Shown here one piece after another: positions 31,707-44,410 of a stretch of DNA of 64,000 nt. The notes under the pieces were generated by a model. It was not told the DNA's origin and did not search any database. It saw only the letters and a program-made list of their open reading frames with translations. The position numbers and the translations under genes were made by a program. The stretch lies in assembly GCA_030015575.1 (NCBI GenBank), contig JASDDO010000014.1:169975911-170039910 (forward strand), in the 5' to 3' direction. Numbering within the stretch: position 1 is the first letter of the stretch; the number at the start of each line of letters is the position of its first letter. This DNA comes from Agapanthus africanus. Its lineage: Eukaryota > Streptophyta > Magnoliopsida > Asparagales > Amaryllidaceae.

Positions 31707-34700
31707 TCATTCAGGGTAAACCGGCTCCTGTAAGAACAGGAGCTCCTCTGTTGGTTCGGCGCTAAGGTACGGTTTGCATCGGTGTCCATTTACCTTGAAG
31801 AGTGAACCGTCCTTTGGATTTTCCAAATCCAAAGCGCCCTGCGGATACACATTCCGCACAAAATACGGCCCTTTCCAGCGAGATCTCAGCTTTCCAGGAT
31901 GGAAGTGAAGTCGGGTGTCGTAAAGAAGTACCTGCTGACCAGGTACGAAGGTTTTGCACACAAGGTGTTTATCATGAAACACCTTCGTTCGATTCTTAAC
32001 GACAACCGCGTTGTCGTAAGCCTCATCCCTAAGCTCGTTCAGTTCGTTCAACTGCAGCTTCCGATGGCTGCCCGCGTCCTCAAGAGACAGATTCAACTCC
32101 TTTATCGCCCAAAATGCGCGATGCTCGATTTCGACAGGAAGGTGGCAGGCTTTTCCGTACACAAGCCGATAGGGAGACATGCCAAGGTCGGTCTTATAAG
32201 CGGTTCTAAATGCCCAAAGGGTATCAGTGAGTTTCAAAGACCAATCCTTACGGTTCTTGGAAACCGTTTTCTCCAGTATCTGCTTGATTTGCCGATTTGA
32301 GACTTCGGCCTGCCCGCAGGTTTGGGGGTGGTAGGGCGTAGAAAGCTTATGATTAATGGAGTATTTCTGCATCAAGGCCTCGAAAGTCCTGTTGCAGAAA
32401 TGACTTCCATTGTCGCTAATGATCGCTCGGGGGTGCCCAAACCGTGAGAAAATGTTTTCTTTAAGGAACCTAACGACAACCTTGTTGTCGTTAGTTCGGC
32501 TGGGCACAGCCTCGACCCATTTAGAGACGTAATCAACAGCTAGAAGAATGTACAAGTTCCCAAAAGAGTTGGGAAACGGCCCCATGAAGTCTATCCCCCA
32601 AACATCGAAAATCTCCACAACCAAGATCGGTTGGAGCGGCATCTCATTCCTCCGGGATATCCGGCCCATGTGTTGGCACCGGGAGCAAGTCTTGCAATAG
32701 TCGTGAGCGTCTTTGAAAAGTTGTGGCCAGTAGAAACCACATTGCAAGATCTTCTCAGCTGTCTTTCTGGGTCCAAAATGCCCGCCACACGCTTGATCGT
32801 GGTAAAATGACAGCACACTCTTGAATTCCTCATCAGGGACACACCGACGAATAATCTGGTCGGGACAGTACTTAAACAAGTAGGGTTCGTCCCAGTAAAA
32901 GTGTTTTACTTGGGATAAGAAGCGAAGTCTGTCCTGACGTGACCATTCGGTCGGTAGTAATCCCGTGGCCAAATAGTTCACAATATCTGCGAACCAGGGT
33001 TCGCACGATACTGTCAAGAGTTGTTCATCCGGGAAAACGTCATTGATCGGAATTGGAAGCGAAGGCGAAGAAGGAAGTCGTGAGAGATGATCGGCAACCA
33101 CGTTTTCACATCCTCGTTTGTCCTTAATGACAAGGTCAAACTCTTGAAGCAAGAGGATCCAACGGATTAACCGAGATTTGGCATCTTTCTTCGCAAAAAG
33201 ATGGCGCAGAGCTGAATGGTCAGTGTAGACAATGACTGGAGAGCCGATGAGGTAGGGCCTGAACTTTTCTAAAGCAAATACAACAGCTAAGAATTCCTTC
33301 TCAGTTGTTGTATAGTTGAGTTGGGCGTCGTTCAGGGTTCGGCTCGCATAATAGATTACGTGCGGCATCTTGTTGATGTGCTGTCCAAGGACAGCACCGA
33401 TGGCAAAGTCGGATGCATCGCACATAATCTCGAATGGGTGCGTCCAGTCAGGAGAAGAGAGAACGGGAGCAGAAGTGAGTGAGCGTTTCAGTGACTCGAA
33501 TGCAGTCACACAGCTCGAGTTGAAGTCGAAAGGCGTGTCCTTCGCCAGCAAAAGCGTCAAGGGCCTAGCAATCTTGCTAAAGTCCTTGATAAACCGTCTA
33601 TAGAAACCGGCATGGCCAAGGAAGGCTCGGATATCTCTGACGCATCGGGGAGGAGGCAGATTGGAAATGACCTCAATCTTTGCTTTGTCAACCTCTATGC
33701 CATTTTGCGAGATGATATGTCCTAAGACAATACCTTCGCGCACCATGAAGTGGCATTTCTCCCAGTTCAAAGTGAGATTCTTGTCCTTACATCGGGTAAG
33801 AACAGCGTCAAGATGCAGCAAACACTCGTCAAAGGAGTCGCCGAAGATGGAGAAGTCATCCATGAAAATCTCCAGAAATTTTTCCACCATGTCCGAGAAA
33901 ATTCCCATCATACACCGCTGGAAGGTAGCGGGCGCATTGCATAACCCAAAGGGCATGCGTCGATATGCAAACGTGCCGAAAGGACATGTGAAAGTGGTCT
34001 TGTCCTGGTCTTTTTCGGCGATGGGAATTTGGTTATAGCCAGAGTAGCCATCAAGAAAGCAATAGTACTCATGTCCGGCCAATCGTTCGAGCATCTGGTC
34101 AATGAAAGGTAGCGGAAAATGGTCTTTCCGTGTTGCGGCGTTGAGTTTTCTGTAATCAATGCAAACTCGCCACCCAGTTTGGGTGCGAGTAGGGATTAAC
34201 TCATTTGCCTCGTTGGTTATGACCGTGATGCCCGACTTCTTGGGGACAACGTGAATGGGGCTAACCCACTGGCTATCAGAGATAGGGTAAATGATGCCAC
34301 TATCTAGACATTTGACGATCTCCTTCTTCACAGCCTCCTTCATGACTGGATTAAGACGTCTTTGTGGATCCCGGGCTGGTTTGGCATCATCCATCAGATG
34401 AATGTGATGCTCAACGATCAGGGGACTAATCCCCTTGATGTCCGCCATGGACCAGCCAAAAGCTTGCCTGTTGCTGTGCAAGACCGCGAGAAGGGCTTTC
34501 TCTTGCTCTGGAGCTAGAGAAGCCGAGATGATGACAGGGAGGGTCTCGTTCTCACCTAAGTAAGCATACTTAAGGTGAGACGGCAACGGCTTGAGTTCGA
34601 GCGTTGGAGGTGAAATGATGGAAGGCAAGACTGGTGCAAAGGTCTCGAACTCAAAGGACTCCAGCAAAGGTTCAAAGCGAGTGTAAGCAACCGAGTCGGA

Positions 34701-37592
34701 TGGTTCAGGTAACTCATCCGAAAAGTCGAAAGATTCAAACTCGGGTTGTGCGCGGCTAAGATCGTTCGTGAACGTGAAACACTCGTAGTCGTTATCGGGC
34801 GCAGAAACAGCAGCAGGTTCGAAGAGACACGCACTAGTGGCGTCAAGATTATCGTGTTCAAACAGAAACTCCTCGAATTCACACTCTTCTGGTGTGATCT
34901 CCTGGATCGAGCAAACATCCAGTATATGAGCATTAGGTTCGGCGGGCTGATTCCCCAACCTAAAAATGTTGAGTTCAATTGTCATATTTCCAAATGAGAG
35001 GTTCATTGAACCATTGCGACAATTGATCACAGCATTTGAGGTTGCGAGAAATGGGCGACCGAGTATCACCGGAATTTGATTCCGGGGGTTAGCTACAGGC
35101 TGTGTATCTAAGACAATGAAGTCGACGGGGAATATGAAGTCCCCGACTTTTATTAACACATCCTCTAGCTCACCCCTAGGATGAGTGATCGATCGGTCGG
35201 CCATCTGGAGAGTGCAGTGTGTGGGTTTCAGCTCTCCGACGCCTAATTGCTCGTATACTGAATACGGAAGCAAGTTAACACTGGCACCAAGATCTAATAG
35301 TGCGCGGTTGATGTTCTTATCCCCAATAGTAATTGAAATCGTAGGACAGCCAGGGTCCTTCCGTTTTTGTGGTAAAGATTGGGTAAGGGCATCACTCACA
35401 GCACTAGCCAAGAAAACTTTCTTGGGTACCTGAGACTTCCTCTTTTTCGTGCACAAGTCCTTTAAGATTTTTGCGTAAGATGGGACTTGTTGGACAGCAT
35501 CTAAAAGAGAAATGTTAATGTTAACTTGCTTGAATAACTCCAAAATCTTCTCCATTTGTGGATTTTGTTTGTTAGACCTCAACCGGTTTGGAAATGGAAC
35601 ATTTTGAAAATTGGTTGAGTCTAATGCTGGAGGAGGAGATTTTGGAGTTGGAACGGATCCCAGAATAGGTGTTTTCGTGGAGTGAGAAGTGGGTCCGTTC
35701 AGAGCAGAAGAAGAAGAGGGAGAGCCTAGTGAAGAACGGAGAATAGGCTCGGAAGACGAAGAAGAAGAAGGAGAAGAAGAAGAAGCAGCGGCCGGGGCAT
35801 CATCGTTGATCCGTTTGCCAATGTTGTTTGGCAGCATCCTCCCTGATCTCAGTGTGGTCACGGCACTCACATTATGGTTTTGTTGTTCAAGAGCAACATG
35901 TGCATTATGTGGGTGACCGGGATTTGGATGTGGCTGGGACGGGAGCTTCCCCTTCTCTCGCTCGCTCAAGGCCGCGTTCAGCTGTGCAATCTGGGCCTCG
36001 ATGGTCTTGATGCTCTGCCCGTGTGCGGCGGTGTGTTGCACTAAAGATTGGATCGAAGACTGGATGTTGGCGGTGGATTGAGTCGATTGTTTAACAAACG
36101 CCTCCAGACTTCGCTCGAGCGAGGAAACCTTATCAGTGTTTGACGGAACAAAATTGTTTGGTGGAAAAGAGTTGTTCGGTGCAAAGTTGTTCGTCTGGTT
36201 TTGGAAGGGTTGGGGTTGGAAGGGCTGCTGATACTGAGTTTGTTGCTGCGCTTGTTGTTGCGGCGGAGGGGCCCTTTGGAAATTGTTGCCATGGAATTGA
36301 TTCTGATTCTGATTCCAGGCGAAATTGGGGTGGTTCCTCCAACCGGGATTATAGGTGGAAGAGTATGGATCATTCCTCGGTCTTTGCTGGAAGGCAGCAT
36401 TAACCTGATCCTGTCCTTGCGGGGGTGGATTGTAAGGACACTCTTCGGTCAAGTGGGAAGGATCGGAACAACAAGCGCAGATGGTACGAAGGGGGAGAAC
36501 GGGTGTGGGGGCAGGAGTAGAAAATTTGCTCTCTATCGCTTCAAGCTTTCGTGTTATTGCAGCCATTTCAGCTTTCATCGCAATAGAGACATCGAGTTGG
36601 TGGATTCCTACCCTAGACTGACCGGTAGAAATGGAGGTAGAAGAAGAAGAAGTCGGTCTAGTGCTCTCCCACTGTAGCGTTTGCTCCGCAAGATCGTCAA
36701 AGAACTGCCACGCTTCCTCGTCAGATTTGGATAGGAAGTGGCCCTGACAGATGGTTTCCAGCAACGGCTTCGTTGCTGGGTTCAGTCCCTCGTATAAGGT
36801 TTGGCAGAGCTGCCATTTTTCTATACCGTGGTGAGGACACTGAACAAGAAGGTCTTTGTATCGGTCAAAGCACTTCCAGAAGGGTTCAGAAGGAAGCTGG
36901 GAGAATTGGTTGATCTCATTTCGAATTCTTGCGGTCTTATGATTTGGGTAGAATTTTTTCAGAAACGCTTTAACAAACTCGTCCCAGCTGGTGATTGAGT
37001 GGGAAGCGGTGCTATACAGCCATTTTTCTGCGAGATCGCATAAAGTGAACGGAATGACCCGTAGACGTATAGCATCGTCCGACAGCTGGGTTGTTTTCAT
37101 CATGGCACAGACATTTTGAAATTTGTTGATGAAGATATAGGCATCTTCAGATTCAAGCCCATGAAAACGTGGAAGCATGTTGATGAAATGGGGCTTAATT
37201 TCAAAGTTGTCCCCATTGGCCGGAGGAAGAGAAAGGCAGGTGGGAAGTGCAGAACGGGTGGGGTAGAAACGATCCTGGAGCGCAATTCGCTGCGGCGCTA
37301 CAACAGGCGGAGGTGGTGGAAGATTGGTTTCCGTAGGAGGTGGAGCCAATCCAGGGGTGGTCAAGGAGATGTTCGGATTAAATCCCGACATCGCGGAAGA
37401 AGAGGTTGGTGAAGGTGAAGGTGAAGGTGAAGATGTATGAACAGAATTCCGGTCAACGTCGGAGTTGGCCGGCAAAGGAAGGGGAGAAAGAGGAGTGGAC
37501 GGAGTATCGACTTCGGAGTCGATCGCGTAGTCGGTCGCGACTAACGTAACGCGGACTAGACGGACGCTAGTGTCCCGAGTCCAAGCGGACAT
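31707..37592 (-). CDS. Athila gag-pol polyprotein (1961 aa), uninterrupted
   Basis: One open frame carries all enzymes. Rough positions: gag core 130-270 ([37 protein letters not shown]); zinc knuckle about 371 ([14 protein letters not shown]); a Q/N/F/P-rich linker; [10 protein letters not shown]; protease about 766 ([19 protein letters not shown], with DLG rather than DTG as is common in Athila); RT about 1110-1300 with FMDD near 1241; RNase H from about 1391 ([15 protein letters not shown]); integrase zinc part about 1597 ([24 protein letters not shown]); and DDE core about 1667-1760 ([25 protein letters not shown]). The first Met was taken as start. Together with the near-identical LTRs this marks a recent insertion. 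Confidence 0.93.
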   Translation of the reverse strand: MSAWTRDTSVRLVRVTLVATDYAIDSEVDTPSTPLSPLPLPANSDVDRNSVHTSSPSPSPSPTSSSAMSGFNPNISLTTPGLAPPPTETNLPPPPPVVAPQRIALQDRFYPTRSALPTCLSLPPANGDNFEIKPHFINMLPRFHGLESEDAYIFINKFQNVCAMMKTTQLSDDAIRLRVIPFTLCDLAEKWLYSTASHSITSWDEFVKAFLKKFYPNHKTARIRNEINQFSQLPSEPFWKCFDRYKDLLVQCPHHGIEKWQLCQTLYEGLNPATKPLLETICQGHFLSKSDEEAWQFFDDLAEQTLQWESTRPTSSSSTSISTGQSRVGIHQLDVSIAMKAEMAAITRKLEAIESKFSTPAPTPVLPLRTICACCSDPSHLTEECPYNPPPQGQDQVNAAFQQRPRNDPYSSTYNPGWRNHPNFAWNQNQNQFHGNNFQRAPPPQQQAQQQTQYQQPFQPQPFQNQTNNFAPNNSFPPNNFVPSNTDKVSSLERSLEAFVKQSTQSTANIQSSIQSLVQHTAAHGQSIKTIEAQIAQLNAALSEREKGKLPSQPHPNPGHPHNAHVALEQQNHNVSAVTTLRSGRMLPNNIGKRINDDAPAAASSSSPSSSSSSEPILRSSLGSPSSSSALNGPTSHSTKTPILGSVPTPKSPPPALDSTNFQNVPFPNRLRSNKQNPQMEKILELFKQVNINISLLDAVQQVPSYAKILKDLCTKKRKSQVPKKVFLASAVSDALTQSLPQKRKDPGCPTISITIGDKNINRALLDLGASVNLLPYSVYEQLGVGELKPTHCTLQMADRSITHPRGELEDVLIKVGDFIFPVDFIVLDTQPVANPRNQIPVILGRPFLATSNAVINCRNGSMNLSFGNMTIELNIFRLGNQPAEPNAHILDVCSIQEITPEECEFEEFLFEHDNLDATSACLFEPAAVSAPDNDYECFTFTNDLSRAQPEFESFDFSDELPEPSDSVAYTRFEPLLESFEFETFAPVLPSIISPPTLELKPLPSHLKYAYLGENETLPVIISASLAPEQEKALLAVLHSNRQAFGWSMADIKGISPLIVEHHIHLMDDAKPARDPQRRLNPVMKEAVKKEIVKCLDSGIIYPISDSQWVSPIHVVPKKSGITVITNEANELIPTRTQTGWRVCIDYRKLNAATRKDHFPLPFIDQMLERLAGHEYYCFLDGYSGYNQIPIAEKDQDKTTFTCPFGTFAYRRMPFGLCNAPATFQRCMMGIFSDMVEKFLEIFMDDFSIFGDSFDECLLHLDAVLTRCKDKNLTLNWEKCHFMVREGIVLGHIISQNGIEVDKAKIEVISNLPPPRCVRDIRAFLGHAGFYRRFIKDFSKIARPLTLLLAKDTPFDFNSSCVTAFESLKRSLTSAPVLSSPDWTHPFEIMCDASDFAIGAVLGQHINKMPHVIYYASRTLNDAQLNYTTTEKEFLAVVFALEKFRPYLIGSPVIVYTDHSALRHLFAKKDAKSRLIRWILLLQEFDLVIKDKRGCENVVADHLSRLPSSPSLPIPINDVFPDEQLLTVSCEPWFADIVNYLATGLLPTEWSRQDRLRFLSQVKHFYWDEPYLFKYCPDQIIRRCVPDEEFKSVLSFYHDQACGGHFGPRKTAEKILQCGFYWPQLFKDAHDYCKTCSRCQHMGRISRRNEMPLQPILVVEIFDVWGIDFMGPFPNSFGNLYILLAVDYVSKWVEAVPSRTNDNKVVVRFLKENIFSRFGHPRAIISDNGSHFCNRTFEALMQKYSINHKLSTPYHPQTCGQAEVSNRQIKQILEKTVSKNRKDWSLKLTDTLWAFRTAYKTDLGMSPYRLVYGKACHLPVEIEHRAFWAIKELNLSLEDAGSHRKLQLNELNELRDEAYDNAVVVKNRTKVFHDKHLVCKTFVPGQQVLLYDTRLHFHPGKLRSRWKGPYFVRNVYPQGALDLENPKDGSLFKVNGHRCKPYLSAEPTEELLFLQEPVYPE

Positions 37593-38874
37593 ACACTAAA
37601 CGAGTTTAGTATAGTCAAAGCGGAGAAGGTGAGGGTAAGAAAACGTCAATGAAGAAAGGCGATGGGTGTTGGGTGAAAATGGATTTGGCGACAAAATGGC
37701 AAGTTTTTATAAAAGTTTTTGATTTTTTTCTTTTTTCTTTTTTTAGAAAGAGATTTATAGAAGTATGTACGGAAATACGGCTTAAGCAATCACAAACAAG
37801 ATATGCACAATCACACCTAGATCTAGGGTAACCTAGGTCTACTAGACCTGCTCCTGAACTTGATTGTCGAAGTTAAACAATGTCGAGAAACGGGCTTAAA
37901 AATACACTGATCACGAGGCCAGGTAAGTGCAGAGATAAGGGGAGGTTGTCCAACGCTTTCGTGAAGTTCCTTAATTAAATAACCCTTTCTCTTTCGGCGG
38001 TTGCGCCTTTAACACTTTCCTAGACACCCCGTAAACAATATACGGTTAAGCGAGGTTCTAAACAAGGTTTATCTTCTCCTAATGAGCGCGAAGTCCTTAG
38101 GGCTGAAGTCTAGTATTTTTTTAATTTACAATGGACAATGCATATGCTTTAGTGATTTTTGGGGTCCTGGGAAGGGTGATGAAATCCCCACCCAATCTGA
38201 ATTGGTTTCAAGCCCCTTAAGTCCGTATTAAAGAATGCAAAACAGTAACAAATCAACTGCAAACAATTTTTATTTTGCGGCGCAAAGAATCCTGCACAAG
38301 AACAGTTTATTGGAAGGGGGAGAAGAATTTGCGCAAAGAAGCCTGCAGAAAACACAATTCAGTGGAGTTCAGAGGAGTGGAGAGAAGAGAGGGACTCACC
38401 AGAAAAAAAATGGGACCCTGAAGCCACTAAATGGCCGCGGTTCTGCGGCCAAACAGGTGATAAGGCCGTGGTTCCGCGGCTATGTAGGGGAATTGGGGTT
38501 CTGAAAAATTTGCGTGTTCTCTGTTGGGTGTCCTCTGCTTGTCTGGATGTACTGAATCTTGAATTGCTCACTGTATTTGCTCCAGATTTGTACAGTAGAC
38601 CGGATGGTTCGTTTTTTCCGTCGCGGTGTAGCCGCGAAATGTGGGTCTATCTTCCCACGTCTTTGGCACTGTACTTGAACTCCGTATTTTCAACGTCTTG
38701 GCCACTGAACTCGAACCTTGTATTTTCCTGCACACTTGCGCAAAAGCTAATCAAAAATAACAAGATGGTTTTGTTTACAATGTATATATATATATATATA
38801 TATTTTTTTTGTTTTTCGGTTAGAGTTATACTTACAAATTAACCCGAAATTTCACAAAGAAACAAACTACCGTC
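37593..38874 (-). other. 5' leader of H, non-coding
   Basis: It lies between the primer site and gag-pol. No gene is supported. It holds a (TA)n microsatellite (about 38781-38803) and a hairpin-like GGCCGCGGTTCTGCGGCC (about 38434) that echoes the larger inverted repeat of the LTR. Confidence 0.7.
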
Positions 38875-38892
38875 TCCCCGGCAACGGCGCCA
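38875..38892 (-). other. primer binding site of H (Asp tRNA type)
   Basis: The minus strand reads TGGCGCCGTTGCCGGGGA, six bases after the LTR end CTAACA. It is the complement of the 3' end of plant tRNA-Asp, as known for Athila elements. Confidence 0.82.
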
Positions 38893-38898
38893 TTTGAT

Positions 38899-41101
38899 TG
38901 TTAGAATACGAGCGTGTTCAAGTTCTAGTTTAAATACCGCAATCAAGACGGTTTCGCACGTAGCTAGCCGGTTGAGTACGGGTCGTCCGCAGGGAGATGG
39001 GAATCTTTTTCTATGTGTTTTTCGACGAGTTAAGTCCGGTTGTTCAGATTTTGTTTGTAGTTATCTAAGTGTTGAGTTGATATTTAAAGAGAGCATGTTA
39101 GGGTTAGGATTAGGTTAGTTTGAGTTAGGAGTCTCCACATCTTTCGTTGCCCTTCTTAATATCGTGTTACGGTAATCGGCAACAACGGGGATTAGCACGA
39201 CTAGGAAGGACTTTGCGAGTATAAGCTAGGCTTTCCAACGCATAAGTCTTCCTTTTGGTGCTTGTCCGTCCGTTCTTGGCTCTTAGCCATAACCTCCGGT
39301 TAATCCAACCACAACCGGTCTCACTACGGAATCACCGCTATCATGTAGGATAGGGTGCCGTAAGGAGCGGATTGTGGTTCAATTAACGGGAGTTGATTTA
39401 AGTTGTTGGGCAAGGAAAGAGTGAGAGAGATTTCCTTCTCTCAAACTTCCCTTATCCTACCCTAACAAGTATAAAACTACTCACACTTCATAATACGGAA
39501 AAATAAAACAAACAAAAGAGGAAGATAGAAAGAAGGAGACTAGAAGAATACGACTAACTATTTGCGACCTCACCTTGGCGAGGATCAAGCGTAAGTATCA
39601 TGGTCGTATGAATGATAAAGAAAAAGAGAGAAGAAAGAAACAATCAAGCAAATAACAACAACTACTTAACAATTAAAATTACAACAAATTACAACAAGTA
39701 AAGAAAGAGACAAGCATGATAATAAAAATGGTCTTCTTTATTCATCACTCTTCACTCAAAAGCTCACTACAAGTTTAATGGAGAAGAGGTGAGAAGAGGA
39801 AGAAGAACAACACTAAAACTAGGCAAAATGAAAATACAAAGTTGGACCTTCTCTTCACAGAATTCTGGGGTATTTATAGGGTGAGAAATGAGAATCTAGG
39901 GCAACAATACGGGGCCATATGAAAGGACCAGAGTGCCCCCAAAATTTCTGCGCAATTGGCGCCAAGATGGCCGCGGAAGCGCGGCCAAGACCCCCCTTTG
40001 GCCGCGCTTCCGCGGCCGTTTAGAGGAATTGGGCTTGGGGATTTCTTGTGGTGGCCTGATCTGCAGTGTACTTCATTCTGGTACATATATTTTCTCAGTT
40101 TGGCTCCCCGATTTTTCCAGAATTTCTGTTGAGGGAAAGGTGGACTTTTTGTCAAGATTTTGTCATGATTTGCCTCGAGCTCCGCGTAGATCTCTTGGAT
40201 TTTGTGCTACCATTGAGCTTTGTGCATGAGAATGACATTGATTTGATCTTTTGTCTTCCTATTGATATCTGGCAACATACGGATGAAGAGAAGAGACCGT
40301 GTTTTTATCTGTGGTTGGCAGGAACCCGGATTCTTTCGTGTTTTCCATGAATTTCACCGTTTTGGAACCGAGAACCTGTATCCTGCAATTGACTAGCAAA
40401 CACGGCTCAAGAGTATCTACGGATATGCAATGTGATAAAAATTGGGCGGTATGAAAATGCAAAAATCTGATATGAACAAATACCCCCAAACTTATCATTT
40501 GCTCGTCCCGAGCAAAGTCCATTTATTCACAAAAAAATTTCCTAACCTCACTTTCGCAGGGAACGCGATTGCACTGAGCATGTGCAACAAGCCGTTAAAC
40601 CTCTAGGTGTCCCTAGTAGGAGGAGTGTTGTCTCCTGAGGGTTTTCAGCGGATACTACCCATAAAATCCGGTCAAGTTGGTTTGTAAAAATGACTAAGTT
40701 TCAAACCCTAAAGTTTTGTTTTAGAAAATAAAAATTCTATAATCCTAAGTCTAGACCATCGAACCTTTATTTTTCACACCTCGCTTCATATTTAACTACA
40801 GGTTTTATATGTCTTTACGTGCAGTGCAAATAGTGTCGTTAAGTTCCAGAAGGATCGATTAAAGTCATCATGTCGCACAATAAAGCCCAGATAACAATTT
40901 TAAAAGGATCACATAAGTTTTATAACGAGTTAAGCATTTTTCAAGTTTCGTTTTCCAGTAAGGTTTCAACTTGAGAATTTCTATCTTCCTTAACAGGAAA
41001 CTAAGTCGTATTTTTCACTCCACCTTTTTCTTGTTTTCATTTCATACACACCTCTGTGAACGTGCAATAGTCTTTATCAAAGAGTAAAACCTTCATATCT
41101 C
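38899..41101 (-). repeat. 5' LTR of H (right copy), visible part
   Basis: 2203 bp beginning TGTTAGAATACG, about 99.6 percent identical to 28464-30666. It includes the TATA candidate 39871-39878 and a perfect 20-bp inverted repeat with arms 39969-39988 and 39998-40017. Confidence 0.92.
39871..39878 (-). promoter_or_regulatory. candidate TATA box, right LTR of H
   Basis: TATAAATA on the minus strand within CCCTATAAATACCCC. As the 5' LTR in element orientation, this would be the copy driving transcription of gag-pol. Confidence 0.6.
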
Positions 41102-41157
41102 TGCCAATCGGCCGCTTTACGTGACCGGGAACGGCTGAGCATAATCGGCCGCTTTAC

Positions 41158-41859
41158 GTGACCGGGTACAGCGACGGAGATCGGATTAATCGCATATTGA
41201 TTGATCCAGGGTCTTTAGTGAACATCATGAACTTGCGGACGCTGAAGAGTTTGTCAATGGACGTCCGACACCTGTCAAGGGAAAGGATTGTCATTCAAGG
41301 CTTCAACCAAAATTGCCAGCAAGTTCTAGGGTCCATAGCTCTGCCAATCAAATTCGAGGATCTGCAAACTGAAGCTAAGATATACGTGATCGACGCCGAC
41401 ACATCTTATAAGATTCTCTTAGGACGGCCGTGGCTCCACGATTACGGCATCGTCCCGTCAACGCTCCATCAATGCATGAAGTATACTAAAAATGGTGAAG
41501 AAAAACGCATCAACGGAGACATCCAGCCGTTCGGTGTGCATGAAGTCCGCTATGAGGATTCTCGGTACTTTATGAACCACCAAAATGCTAAGCCACAACT
41601 GACTGAGGATAGACCGGCCCCAAGACTCAAAAGCAAATCTGCGCCGGCTGTCACTTTCAAAAGCAAAAACGCCCAAGTGCGCCCGCATTTCGGCAGTGAC
41701 ACTGATGAGTCCGACGCTGGAAGCCCGTCCTTCCGTAAAACTCGCCCTCATTTCGGCAGCGATACGAACGAATTTTTTACTGAAGGCCCATCTAGCAGCA
41801 AAGTCCGCCCTCATCTTGGCAGTGACACTGAAGAGTCAGAAGAAGAGGACTTGCCGTGA
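41158..41859 (+). pseudogene. protease and following region of element D
   Basis: Aspartic protease of Tat type: LIDPGSLVNIMNLRTLKSL (D-P-G at the active site where D-[TSN]-G is usual), IQGFNQNCQQVLGS and ILLGRPWLHDYGI. It closely parallels K (LIDNGSSVNLL, LLGRPWLHEYNI). Three diverged repeats of RPHFGSDTDES follow at about 41680-41850, a Tat-linker feature also hinted at in K (TLIFGSDSEDE). Confidence 0.82.
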
Positions 41860-42656
41860 AACAGCTGTGCAGATTGGCCCCCCATCCAGCAAGCGAAACT
41901 ACGAGAGACCTTCGAAGTCGCAGAAGGGTCCCTGGCCATCACAAGGGTGCCGGAACGAATGTGCAAAGAGCTCGTCTCATTGTCAGTCTCTACCGTGGAC
42001 CAGCTGAAGACTTTCTACGTGCCCGGGAGGAAAAATGGACAGAAGGGCATCCTATTTTACAGGTCAAACCCCGTTGTGCACCCGGATGATCTTTCTGTCG
42101 CGTGCTTTCCCTATGAGAGAGGCATAAGAGCCGTCCTCAATCCCAGATACTATGCGCCTGAGATGCGGGAATACTTTAAGAAGTGCGGATGCCAGTTATA
42201 TCAAACGGAGTCCGAAGCAAAGTTTTACGAAGGGCTATGGTATCCGCCCCAGGTCCGAGCACTCATCGATGAATTCCAGATAGACGGGGCATAGGCTACA
42301 TTCAACCTGATTCCAAAGCGTGCTACATGATCCATGTTGGTGAGGCCAGCGAAAGATCAAATGATGATGACGAGATAGCCGAGCCAGAAGAAGCTCCTCA
42401 AGAGCTCGAAGATGGCGGACAAGCAACCTTTGACGAGCTAACCGAGATTGACTTAGGAACGCCCGATAATCCAAGGCCGACCTATATCAGCTCGCTCTTG
42501 TCAGAGGAAATGAAAGCGCAGATAATTGCCCTGCTGCATGAGTTCGTCGACTGCTTCGCGTGGACATACAAAGAAATGCCTGGCTTTTCCCTTGAAGTGG
42601 TCGTACATAAGTTGGCTATATCTCCTGATGCTAAGCCAGTCAAACAAGCTCCTTGA
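41860..42656 (+). pseudogene. protease-RT linker of element D (broken)
   Basis: It is related to the C-terminal tail of gag-pro and the RT leader of K: LKTFYVPGRKNGQKGILFYRS against LQTFYIPPRRESEKAILFYRS, and CFAWTYKEMPGF against CFAWNYSEMPGL. No catalytic domain is recognised. The order in both elements suggests a conserved Tat-specific domain of unknown role. Confidence 0.7.
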
Positions 42657-43966
42657 AGAATGAGAAGGGAACTAGAAGAAAAGGTCATCGAGGAAACTAA
42701 GAAGCTCATCGATGCCGTCTTCATCAGGGAAGAGAAATATGCGGACTGGATCGCATGCATAGTCCCAGTGAAGAAGAAAAATGGTCAGATCCGAGTTTGT
42801 GTCGATTTCAGGGACCTCAACAAGGCATGCCCTAAAGACGACTTCCCGCTACCGGTCATGGAAATGATGGTCGATGACACCTCAAATTACGAGCTGTTCA
42901 CCTTTATGGACGGTTCGTCTGGATACAATCAGATTAAGATGTCGCCTGAGGATGAGAAACACACAGCATTTCGAACCCCGATCGGAATATATTGCTATAA
43001 GGTGATGCCGTTCGGATTGAAGAACGCAGGTGCTATATATCAAAGGGCAATGACCAATATCTTCGATGACCTAATTCATAAAGTCGTCGAATGTTATGTT
43101 GATGATCTGTTCGTTAAGACTAAAACCAAGGCCGATCATATCCAGGATCTTAGGACCGTTCTCACCAGACTGAGGGAATTTGACCTGAAGATGAATCCTC
43201 TGAAATGCGCTTTTGGCGTGTCATCGGGAAAATTCCTGGGCTTCATAGTCCGACATCGAGGGATCGAAGTTGACCCATCAAAGATAAAGGCCATCATAGA
43301 GATGCCCCCTCCGAAGAGTCTGACGCAGCTAAGATCTTTTCAAGGCAAGCTTGCTTATATACGGAGGTTTCTCTCAAATTTATCGGGGAGATGTAGGCCC
43401 TTCTCAAAGCTCATGAAGAAAGGAGCTCCTTTCATCTGGGATGCCGAATGTCAAGCAGCGTTCGAAAGCATCAAACAATACTTGTTGCACCCTCCTGTGC
43501 TGGCCGCTCCCATTCCAAATAAACCGTTGATTCTCTACACTGCCGCGCTAGATGAGTCACTCGGTGCGCTCCTTGCCCAGAATAACGAGGAGGGAAAGGA
43601 AAATGCCCTCTACTACCTCAGTCGAACTCTAGTCGGAGCGGAACACAACTATTCCCCAATCGAAAAGCAATGCCTGGCTCTGATATTTGCTGTGAAGAAG
43701 CTGAGGCACTATCAGCTGGCTCATCGGGTTATGCCGATCTCCAAGGTCGACCCGCTCAAACACTTGATGACCAAAACAAGCCTAGCCGGCAGAATGGCAA
43801 GATGGGCTGTCATGCTACTTGAGTTTGACATAGTTTATACTCCTCAGAAAGCAGTAAAAGGGCAAGCTCTTGCAGACTTTCTCGCTGCTCATCCCATACC
43901 AGAAGGGTCGCCTCTAAATTGTGAGTTACCCGACGAACAAGTGCTGCACCTCGAGGAAGATGGGCC
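42657..43966 (+). pseudogene. reverse transcriptase and RNase H of element D
   Basis: RT has VDFRDLNKACPKDDFPLPV, FMDGSSGYNQIKMSPEDEKH, KVMPFGLKNAGAIYQRAM and the catalytic box YVDD. RNase H has ILYTAALDESLGALLAQ, YYLSRTLVGAEHNYSPIEK and FAVKKLRHYQLAH. It is closely similar to the pol of K. The segment itself reads open but belongs to a broken element. Confidence 0.9.
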
Positions 43967-44410
43967 ATGTTGGGAGTCTACTTCGATGGAGCCTCATCAA
44001 TAAGGACCTCCAGTAAATCAAGCGTCCCGGAGATAAAGGCAGGGATAGGATTGGTGTTCATCACGCCATCAATGGGAACCCTACGGCGCTCTTTTGCTCT
44101 CACTGAGCCTCGCACAAACAATGAGGCCGAGTATGAAGATCTGATAGCTGGTTTGGAGCTCGCCATAGAAATGGAAATCCTTCGGCTACGGGTTTACGGT
44201 GACTCCCAGCTTGTCGTCAACCAAGTAAGCGGCAACTATAAGATATACAAACCCGAGTTAGCTCGGTACAGAAGCCGGGTGGTGGAACTCATGAAACGGT
44301 TCACCCACATTGAACTAATAAGAGTCCCTAGAGCATTGAACGGAAAATCCGACATACTCGCTCGCCTAGCCAAGGAGCTGGCTGATCTTGACATGGACGA
44401 AATTCTGATC
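43967..44410 (+). pseudogene. second (archaeal-like) RNase H of element D
   Basis: A complete second RNase H follows the first: YFDGASSIRTSS, GIGLVFITPSMG, TNNEAEYEDLIAGLELA, RVYGDSQLVVNQVSGNY and NGKSDILARLAKELA, with the D-E-D positions in place. This extra domain is the diagnostic trait of Tat (including Ogre/Retand). Confidence 0.88.

Larger units (their letters stand above)
28464..41101 (-). mobile_element. Athila-lineage LTR retrotransposon (element H), nested in D
   Basis: It reads leftward: LTR portion (38899-41101), Asp-type primer site, 1.3 kb leader, a single 1961-codon gag-pol, purine tract and LTR (28464 to about 31630). The coding region looks whole. The shared 2203 bp of the two LTRs differ at about nine sites by my count, near 0.4 percent, which at 1.3e-8 per site per year is about 0.15 million years. 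I recognise no envelope-like frame. No matching target-site duplication is seen. Confidence 0.9.

Noticed and set aside
38875-38892. tRNA gene (also 7581-7598, 11225-11237, 27398-27415)
   Set aside because: Only 13-18 bases resembling or complementary to tRNA 3' ends; these are retroelement primer sites, and no cloverleaf surrounds them.
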